60,159 bases of DNA from NCBI GenBank assembly GCA_021790425.1, contig JAJYEA010000008.1:1-60159 (forward strand), in the 5' to 3' direction. Source of the DNA: Thermoplasmata archaeon (lineage in GTDB: Archaea > Thermoplasmatota > Thermoplasmata > Lutacidiplasmatales > UBA184). Below, piece after piece: positions 54,689 through 60,159 of this stretch (its first letter is position 1; each line of letters begins with the position of its first letter). A program made the translations under genes and the position numbers. Below the pieces are notes generated by a model. It was not told where the DNA came from, did not search any database, and saw nothing but the letters and a program-made list of their open reading frames with translations.

Positions 54689-57352
54689 ATGACGGAGCCC
54701 CTGCCGCCCCGGTTCACCCCGGCGCAACTGGAGCCCCGGTGGCAATCCGAGTGGGAGTCCCACGACGTCTTCCGGGCCCCCAGCGCCCCGCCGTCCGACC
54801 GGGGTCACTTCACGATCGTGCTCCCGCCTCCCAACGTCACGGGGACCCTGACCTTCGGTCACAGCCTCGGCGGGACCTGCATGGACGTGCTCGTCCGGTG
54901 GAACCGCATGAAGGGGGTCCCGACGCTCTGGCTCCCCGGGGTCGACCACGCCGGGCTCGCGACCCAGATGGCGGTGCGCAAGCACCTCGAGAAGAGCGGG
55001 GTCAACCCGACGAAGCTCTCCCCCACCGAGCTCTCCGAGAAGATCGAGGAGTGGCGGCAGGACAAGGAGTCCTACATCCGTCGCCAGCTGACGGCCCACG
55101 GGTTCTCGCTCGACTGGTCCCGCTACGTCTACACCCTGGACCCGCGCTACAGCGGCGCGGTACGGGAGGCCTTTCTCCGCCTCTACCGCGAAGGGGTGGT
55201 CTACCGGGCCGAGCGCATGGTGAACTGGGACCCGAAGGCGCTCACCGCCCTCTCCGACCTCGAGGTCATCCCGACCGAGAACCACGGGAACCTCTGGTAC
55301 ATCCGCTACCCCGGGACCGACGGCAGCGCGGGGATCACGGTGGCCACGACGCGCCCCGAGACGATGTTCGGGGACGTGGCCGTGGCCGTGAACCCGGGCG
55401 ACGAGCGCCATGCGGCGCTCCTCGGGAGCCAGGTCCGGATCCCTCTCACCGACCGCACGATCCCGGTGGTCGCCGACACCGCGGTCGACCCCGCCTTCGG
55501 GAACGGGGCCCTCAAGATCACTCCCTCCCACGACCCGGTCGACCACGAGGTGGCCCTCCGCCACCCCGAGCTCCCCGCCCGCCGGGATGTCCTGGACGAG
55601 CGGGCGCACCTCGCCGGGGAGTTCGTCCCGCCGGAATACCGGGGGATGGAACGCTTCGCGGCGCGCAAGGCAGTGGTCGCCGCGCTGCGCGGCCAGGGGG
55701 TGCTCGTCAAGGAGGAGCCCTACACGAACAGCGTGGGCTACTCGGAGCGCAGCGACGTGCCGATCGAGCCCCGCCTGTCGACGCAGTGGTTCGTGAACGT
55801 CGAGGAGCTCGGCCGGGCGGCCCTGGCCTCTGTGCGGGAGGGCCGGGTCCAGATCCATCCGGAGAGCTGGACGAAGACCTACTACCACTTCATGGAGAAC
55901 CTGAAGGACTGGTGCATCTCGCGCCAAATCATCTGGGGCCACCCCATTCCGGTCTGGTACTGCTCGGCGTGCGGCGCGCAGGACGCCTACGCCGACATCC
56001 CTGACCGGTGCTCGAAGTGCGGGGGCGGCGACCTCCGGGCCGAGACCGACGTCCTGGACACGTGGTTCTCCTCGTGGCTCTGGCCCTTCGCCACGCTCGG
56101 GTGGCCTGGGTCCTCTCCGGACCTCGCGTCCTACTACCCGGTCTCCGTCCTCGTGACGGGGTCGGACATCCTCTTCTTCTGGGTCGCCCGGATGATCATG
56201 GGAGGCCTCCACTTCACCGGGAAGGAGCCGTTCCGGGATGTCTACCTCCACGGCATCCTCGTCGACAAGCAGGGACGGAAGCTCTCGAAGCACCTCGGGA
56301 ACTCGCCCGACCCGCTGGAGCTGATCGAGCAGTGGGGGGCCGACACGTTCCGCTTTGCCCTGCTCTTCCCGATGCCCGTGGACCACGGCGGGTACTGGGA
56401 CCATCAGAAGATGATGGAGGGGTCGCGGAACTTCCTCACCAAGCTCTGGAACATGGTCCGTTTCCTCACCACCGTTCTTCCCCCGGGGACCCCGCCCGCC
56501 TCCGAGGTTCCGGCCTCCGGCGATGTCTTCGACCGGTGGATCCTGTCGGCCCTCGGCCAGACGCTCTCCGAGGTCGACGCGGCCCTGGCCCAGTACGACT
56601 TCACGCGGGCCGCGACCGTGCTCCACCAGTTCGTCTGGCACGAGGTCGCGGACTGGTACCTCGAGGCCCGGAAGGGCGCCCTCAAGGGCGAGGAGGGGGC
56701 GGACGCCCAGCGGACCGCCGCCGCGGTCGCCCTCTTCGTTATGGATCGTTCCCTGCGGATGTTGCAGCCGATGGCTCCCCACGTCACCGAGGAGCTCTGG
56801 CACGCCCTCCCCCACGAAGGGGACTTCCTCGCCCGGGCGGCGTGGCCCGCCGACCGCCTGCCCGCCGATACGGAGGCCGTGGGGCGCATCGGGATCCTCA
56901 AGGACATCACGCGAGCGGCCCGCACGTTGCGGAAGGACGCGGAGTGTCCCGAGAGCGCCCGCCCCATCCTGACGGTGCGCCCGACCACCGAGAGCGCGAG
57001 GTCCGTTCTCGCATCCGCCGCCGAGCACAAGGGCCTCCTGACCCTCGGACGCTTCGAGTCCCTCCAGATCCGGAACGAGACGGGCACGCCGGAGGGATCC
57101 GTGGCGGCGGTCGTGCCGTCGGCGGAGATATTCCTCCCCCGCCAGGGCACGACGGCGGGGTCCCGCGGAGCCCTCGAGCGGGAGGCGGAGATGCTCCGCC
57201 AGCTCCTCGACAAGACGAGGGCCCGCCTGGACGACCCCGGCTTCCGGTCCCGCGCCCCCGCGGCCATCGTGCAGGAGACCGAGGCGAAGGTGCTCGAGCT
57301 CTCGGAGCGTCTCCGCAAGATCGAGTCCCACCTCTCGGAGGCCCCGGGATGA
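54689..57352 (+). CDS. valS: Valyl-tRNA synthetase, bacterial-type features
   Basis: This 887-residue class I synthetase has PPPNVTGTLTFGHSLGG in place of the usual HIGH region, so the first His is Thr56-adjacent (LTFGH). The editing domain contains TVATTRPETMFGDVAV, the catalytic core WDPKALTALSDLEV and GHPIPVWYCSACG, and the second signature reads KLSKHLGN instead of KMSKS. A C-terminal coiled coil (residues about 825-885: EREAEMLRQLLDKTRARLDD) is present, as in bacterial enzymes. A palindromic CGATATATCG at about 54570 lies 110 nt upstream. It is placed between catabolic genes and coupled to a HAD phosphatase gene by ATGA. Confidence 0.95.
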   Translation: MTEPLPPRFTPAQLEPRWQSEWESHDVFRAPSAPPSDRGHFTIVLPPPNVTGTLTFGHSLGGTCMDVLVRWNRMKGVPTLWLPGVDHAGLATQMAVRKHLEKSGVNPTKLSPTELSEKIEEWRQDKESYIRRQLTAHGFSLDWSRYVYTLDPRYSGAVREAFLRLYREGVVYRAERMVNWDPKALTALSDLEVIPTENHGNLWYIRYPGTDGSAGITVATTRPETMFGDVAVAVNPGDERHAALLGSQVRIPLTDRTIPVVADTAVDPAFGNGALKITPSHDPVDHEVALRHPELPARRDVLDERAHLAGEFVPPEYRGMERFAARKAVVAALRGQGVLVKEEPYTNSVGYSERSDVPIEPRLSTQWFVNVEELGRAALASVREGRVQIHPESWTKTYYHFMENLKDWCISRQIIWGHPIPVWYCSACGAQDAYADIPDRCSKCGGGDLRAETDVLDTWFSSWLWPFATLGWPGSSPDLASYYPVSVLVTGSDILFFWVARMIMGGLHFTGKEPFRDVYLHGILVDKQGRKLSKHLGNSPDPLELIEQWGADTFRFALLFPMPVDHGGYWDHQKMMEGSRNFLTKLWNMVRFLTTVLPPGTPPASEVPASGDVFDRWILSALGQTLSEVDAALAQYDFTRAATVLHQFVWHEVADWYLEARKGALKGEEGADAQRTAAAVALFVMDRSLRMLQPMAPHVTEELWHALPHEGDFLARAAWPADRLPADTEAVGRIGILKDITRAARTLRKDAECPESARPILTVRPTTESARSVLASAAEHKGLLTLGRFESLQIRNETGTPEGSVAAVVPSAEIFLPRQGTTAGSRGALEREAEMLRQLLDKTRARLDDPGFRSRAPAAIVQETEAKVLELSERLRKIESHLSEAPG

Positions 57353-58008
57353 GCGCCCCGCCCATCCGCCTCGTCGCGTTCGACATGGATGGGACGCTCG
57401 TGGACACCGTGAGCTCCTGGGGATACGTCCACCACCATTTCGGGGAGAACAACGACGAGTCCCTCCGGGCGTTCATGAACAACGAGATCGACGACAACGA
57501 GTTCGTGCGTCGCGACGTGGCCCTCTGGCGGCGTCACCTCCCCGAGATCTCCCACGCCGACCTTACCTCCATCCTGTCCTCGGTGCCGCTCATGCCCGGT
57601 GCCGCGGAGCTCATCCGCACGCTCCGGGAGCACGGGATCTCCACCGTGATCGTGAGCGGCGGTCTCGATCATCTCGCCGATCGTGTCCGCGACGAGCTCG
57701 GGATGGACGAGTCCCTGGCGAACGGGTTCGAGACCGACGCCCGCGGGGGCCTAGGGCGGGGGCTCATCCGGGTGCCTGTGAAGCGGAAGGAGGAGGTCCT
57801 CCGCGCCGTCCAGCGTCGCCGCCAGATCCCCCCCGAGGAGACGGCCTCGGTCGGGAACTCCGAGATCGACGTGGGGCTCTTCCGGGCATCCCGGATCCGG
57901 GTCGCCTTCCACCCCCAGGACGAGACGGTGGTGGCGAACGCGACGGACGTGGTCCGCGACAAGGACATGCGCGCCATCATCCCGGTGATCCTCGAGGGAC
58001 GACCATGA
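57349..58008 (+). CDS. SerB-like HAD phosphatase
   Basis: This 219-residue HAD phosphatase of the phosphoserine-phosphatase-like group has motif I FDMDGTLVDTVSSW with both Asp residues, a helical C1 cap, motif II VIVSGGLDHL, the motif III lysine in VPVKRKEEVL and motif IV SVGNSEIDVGLF. It could make serine from phosphoserine or dephosphorylate another small molecule. The start overlaps the valS stop (ATGA), and the MaoC gene follows after 54 bp. It has no obvious tie to the aromatic genes. Confidence 0.85.
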   Translation: MSAPPIRLVAFDMDGTLVDTVSSWGYVHHHFGENNDESLRAFMNNEIDDNEFVRRDVALWRRHLPEISHADLTSILSSVPLMPGAAELIRTLREHGISTVIVSGGLDHLADRVRDELGMDESLANGFETDARGGLGRGLIRVPVKRKEEVLRAVQRRRQIPPEETASVGNSEIDVGLFRASRIRVAFHPQDETVVANATDVVRDKDMRAIIPVILEGRP

Positions 58009-58052
58009 CCCCGCGGGGGGAACCCGGAAGCCGCGCATCGATCCCGGCACGG

Positions 58053-58059
58053 GGAGGTG
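58053..58059 (+). promoter_or_regulatory. Shine-Dalgarno sequence of the MaoC gene
   Basis: GGAGGTG lies 4 nt before the ATG at 58063 and matches the anti-Shine-Dalgarno end of archaeal 16S rRNA. It decides for this ATG over the in-frame GTG at 58057, which lies inside the site. Confidence 0.6.
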
Positions 58060-58062
58060 CCG

Positions 58063-58557
58063 ATGTACCTCGATGACGCGGTCGTCGGCCAGGAGTTCGA
58101 CATCGGGCCCCGGACGATCACCCCGGAGGACCTCCGCGCGTTTGCCACGCTGACCTGGGACCGCAACCCGATCCACGTGGATCCGGAGTTCGCCAAGACC
58201 ACCCCCTTCGGGCGCCCCGTCGCCCACGGGATGCTGACGCTCTCCCTGGCGCTGGGGCTTTGGTCCGACAAGGGGTACACGCGGGAGTCGCTCGTGGCCC
58301 TTGTCGGGCTTTCGGACGTCCGGTTCCTGAAGCCCGTCTACCCGGGAGATGCGATCCGGCTGCTTTCGAAGATCGCGGAGGTCCGGGAGTCCCGGACGCA
58401 TCCCGGCACGGGGTTCGTGACCTACCAGGACCGCGTCGTCAACAATAGTCAGGAAGTGGTGGTCGAATTCCGCCGCACGGTATTGCTTAAGAAGCGCACC
58501 CCGGTGGCGTCCCCGGAGTCGAAAGCACATGAAAGCAGCCACGCGAACGTACCATGA
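58063..58557 (+). CDS. MaoC-family (R)-enoyl-CoA hydratase
   Basis: This 164-residue hot-dog fold hydratase adds water to or removes it from 2-enoyl-CoA thioesters. The catalytic motif is TWDRNPIHVDPEFA with Asp33 and His38, then GRPVAHGMLTLSLALGL, followed by LKPVYPGD. The substrate is unknown; in this locus it could serve ring-derived or ring-cleavage acyl-CoA intermediates. Its 3' end overlaps the next gene by 29 bp in another frame. Confidence 0.88.
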   Translation: MYLDDAVVGQEFDIGPRTITPEDLRAFATLTWDRNPIHVDPEFAKTTPFGRPVAHGMLTLSLALGLWSDKGYTRESLVALVGLSDVRFLKPVYPGDAIRLLSKIAEVRESRTHPGTGFVTYQDRVVNNSQEVVVEFRRTVLLKKRTPVASPESKAHESSHANVP

Positions 58558-59485
58558 CATCCTCTACGAGAAAGGCTGGCACGACCACACCGTCCTGATC
58601 TCCATCAACCGGAAGGACGAGCACAACTCCTACCGTCTCGAGACGCTGAAGGAGCTCATCCAGGCGTTCGACGACGCGATGATGGACGATGAGGTCCAGT
58701 TCATCGTCCTCACCGGGGCCGGCGAGAAGGCCTTCTGCACGGGCGGCAACGTGGACGAGTACGCGAACACGTACGGTCCCAAGCCGAACAGCTGGTGGGG
58801 ATGGGGAGAGATCTACGGCCGCTTCATGACCGTCATCATGCACTGCGGCAAGCCCGTGATCTCCCGCATCAACGGCACGGTGGCCGGCGGAGGGCTCGAG
58901 TTCGTCACGGCGGGCGACCTCGCGATCGCCGCGGACGACGCCCGGTTCCTCTCTCCGGGCCCCCGGGTCGGGATGACCTCGGTGGGCGGGCTCTCCCAGT
59001 GGTTGCCGCTCCACTGCGGGCTCAAGCACACGGCCGAGCTCGTGATGCTCTCGAGCGAGATCACCGCGAAGAAGGCGCACGAGTGGGGGATCGTGAACGA
59101 GACCGTTCCCCGGGCCCAGCTGGACGCCAAGGTCAAGGAGTACCTGGACCGGATGCTCGAGCTCTCGCCGACCAGCCTCCAGTACTTCAAGGTCCACCTC
59201 AACTGGTGGAAGGACCTGGTCTGGTCCCCGACTTGGGAGCACGCGAAGGAGTTCTTCAGCCTCAACGCGGGCTCGATGGAACCGATGGAGGGACTCAACG
59301 CCTTCCTCGAGAAGCGGCCCCGGCGGTACCGGGCGATCCGGAACCGGATGGCCGAGGGGATGGATCCGCACTACCCCTTCGGGCCCTCCTCCACCAAGTG
59401 CCCGAAGTGCTCCGCGGAGTACCTCCCGAGCCAGTCGGTCTTCTGCCTCCAGTGCGGGGCCCGGCTCGCGAAGGCGACCCAATGA
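58529..59485 (+). CDS. oah: Crotonase-fold protein resembling 6-oxocyclohex-1-ene-1-carbonyl-CoA hydrolase, with C-terminal zinc ribbon
   Basis: This 318-residue crotonase has LTGAGEKAFCTGGNVDEYAN, very like the CTGGNxxEYA of Oah/BamA (MenB usually has CSGGDQ). Glu124 in GGGLEF is kept, but the second crotonase Glu is replaced: FLSPGPRVG (residues 140-148), the GP[KR]xG pattern of Oah and MenB. WLPLHCG also matches Oah. It lacks the Oah insertion of about 60 residues. The last 30 residues form a zinc ribbon with C291, C294, C306 and C309, unusual for this fold. Its stop overlaps a Had-like dehydrogenase start. Oah opens the ring to 3-hydroxypimelyl-CoA; DHNA-CoA synthase is the main alternative. 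Confidence 0.72.
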   Translation: MKAATRTYHDILYEKGWHDHTVLISINRKDEHNSYRLETLKELIQAFDDAMMDDEVQFIVLTGAGEKAFCTGGNVDEYANTYGPKPNSWWGWGEIYGRFMTVIMHCGKPVISRINGTVAGGGLEFVTAGDLAIAADDARFLSPGPRVGMTSVGGLSQWLPLHCGLKHTAELVMLSSEITAKKAHEWGIVNETVPRAQLDAKVKEYLDRMLELSPTSLQYFKVHLNWWKDLVWSPTWEHAKEFFSLNAGSMEPMEGLNAFLEKRPRRYRAIRNRMAEGMDPHYPFGPSSTKCPKCSAEYLPSQSVFCLQCGARLAKATQ

Positions 59486-60159
59486 GGGCAGCCCTCTTCC
59501 GGGGGCTTCCCAAGGGTTTCAAGGCCGGTCACGGGTCGCTGGGTCCCGAGCAGCGCCTCTCGATCGAGGACGTTCCTCGGCCGGTCCCCGGGCGAGGAGA
59601 GGTCCTGGTGCGCACGTCGGCCTGCGGCGTCTGCGCGACCGACCTCCACTACCTGCACGGCATCCCGACCTTCCAGACCCCCCCGGTCATCCTGGGGCAC
59701 GAGATCTCGGGGGTCGTGGAGGAGCTCGGACCCGAGTCCGTCGGCGTGAAGGTCGGCGATCCGGTGCTCATCCCTGCTGTCGTCTCGTGCGGCCATTGCC
59801 CGGCCTGCCAGGTGGGCCGGGACAACATCTGCGAGCGCGGCACGATGTTCGGGAACCACCGCGACGGTGGTTTTGCCGAGTACGTCCGCGCACCGGCGAA
59901 CTATGTGGTCCCCGTCCCGTCGCGGATCCCCCTGGTCGACAGCTCCCTGGTGGCCGACGCGCTCTCCACTCCCTTCCACGCGGTCAAGAACCGGGGCCAG
60001 GTGCGCGCCGGCGAAACCGTCGCCGTCTTCGGCTGCGGTGGCGTGGGGCTCAACGCGGTGCAGTCGGCCGTCGCCTTCGGCGCCATGGTGATCGCGGTGG
60101 ACATCGACGACCGCAAGCTCGCCCTGGCGAAGCGCCTCGGCGCGGCGGAGGTCGTCAAT
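59482..60159 (+). CDS. had: Zinc alcohol dehydrogenase resembling 6-hydroxycyclohex-1-ene-1-carbonyl-CoA dehydrogenase (partial)
   Basis: This is the first 226 residues of a medium-chain zinc dehydrogenase; the frame runs off the window end. Catalytic zinc ligands are Cys51 (CGVCATD) and His73/Glu74 (GHE); the structural zinc lobe has C103, C106, C109 and C117. The NAD site begins with FGCGGVGLNAV. The stretch VLIPAVVSCGHCPACQVGRD, followed by MFGNHRDGGF, resembles the Had enzyme of the benzoyl-CoA pathway (PAVIPCG.CPACR and FPGND.HGGF as I recall it) more than ordinary alcohol dehydrogenases. It overlaps the Oah-like gene by ATGA. Had oxidises the ring alcohol that Oah then hydrolyses. Confidence 0.75.
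   Translation, partial: MRAALFRGLPKGFKAGHGSLGPEQRLSIEDVPRPVPGRGEVLVRTSACGVCATDLHYLHGIPTFQTPPVILGHEISGVVEELGPESVGVKVGDPVLIPAVVSCGHCPACQVGRDNICERGTMFGNHRDGGFAEYVRAPANYVVPVPSRIPLVDSSLVADALSTPFHAVKNRGQVRAGETVAVFGCGGVGLNAVQSAVAFGAMVIAVDIDDRKLALAKRLGAAEVVN

Noticed and set aside
58529-59485. DHNA-CoA synthase (MenB) as the identity of the crotonase, given a UbiE/MenG gene at 16.7 kb
   Set aside because: GPRVG is shared by both families, but CTGGNVDEYA and WLPLHCG match Oah, and the gene is coupled to a Had-like dehydrogenase. Kept as the main alternative.
1-60159. CRISPR arrays, rRNA genes, integrases or provirus genes
   Set aside because: No regularly spaced short repeats, no rRNA-like segments and no integrase or structural phage genes were seen; the only long repeat is the 463-bp block of the TPR paralogues.

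Overview
The window is a very GC-rich stretch (roughly two thirds or more G+C by eye) of an archaeal chromosome. Archaeal markers are spread throughout: a tRNA-Trp gene with an intron bounded by a bulge-helix-bulge-type splice structure, the archaeal early shikimate route (ADH synthase plus DHQ synthase II), a GHMP-type shikimate kinase, NreA, a PAC2 protein, archaeal SepF, a bacterio-opsin-activator type HTH regulator, a long archaeal FKBP, a YchF-like GTPase, and many genes with a TATA-like box centred 25-29 nt before the start codon, as expected for leaderless archaeal transcripts. The mix of UbiE-type quinone methyltransferase, tricorn-factor-like aminopeptidase and high GC suggests an uncultured Thermoplasmata-type lineage. 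That placement is an inference. There is no rRNA, CRISPR array or provirus.

Layout. 1-1.2 kb: the end of an IS1182-like insertion sequence (transposase plus a DUF2080 partner) lying beside a tRNA-Leu gene. 1.2-5 kb: isoprenoid genes, a cis-prenyltransferase and an unusual lipocalin/CrtC-like domain fused to a polyprenyl synthetase, with a HAD phosphatase between them. 5-13 kb: purQ, a double GNAT protein, zinc-ribbon and DUF1905 proteins, an M1 aminopeptidase, hemL and a fused aroD-aroE. 13-19 kb: small unknown proteins, FKBP, and two winged-helix/TPR paralogues that share a nearly identical 463-bp block and flank ubiE. 19-34 kb: housekeeping and membrane genes (aminotransferase, AMMECR1, tRNA-Trp, flippase, HTH regulator, SepF, leucyl aminopeptidase, MBL hydrolase, MFS, NreA, PAC2, acetyltransferase, methyltransferase, DoxX-like protein, EamA exporter).

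34-44.8 kb (minus strand): a tightly packed run that reads ADH synthase, DHQ synthase II, shikimate kinase, EPSP synthase, chorismate synthase, aspartate semialdehyde dehydrogenase, aspartate kinase, and then a glycosyltransferase, a purN-purM fusion and a transporter. Most shikimate/aspartate genes overlap by ATGA or GTGA. With the aroD-aroE fusion at 11.7-13.2 kb the window encodes every step from the archaeal ADH-synthase entry to chorismate, and lysC plus asd make the aspartate semialdehyde that ADH synthase consumes.

44.8-60.2 kb (plus strand): a catabolic region. It has a CaiB-type CoA transferase, an acyl-CoA dehydrogenase, a cobalamin adenosyltransferase and a GTPase. These are followed by mocA, xdhC and a three-subunit molybdenum hydroxylase whose FAD subunit carries the four-cysteine loop of 4-hydroxybenzoyl-CoA reductase. 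After valS and a HAD phosphatase come a MaoC hydratase, a crotonase-fold protein resembling 6-oxocyclohexenecarbonyl-CoA hydrolase (Oah/BamA) with an extra C-terminal zinc ribbon, and a zinc alcohol dehydrogenase resembling Had, cut by the window end. Together they read as part of an anaerobic aromatic-acid (benzoyl-CoA-type) degradation locus, the most interesting content of the window. The ring-reducing benzoyl-CoA reductase itself is not in view.
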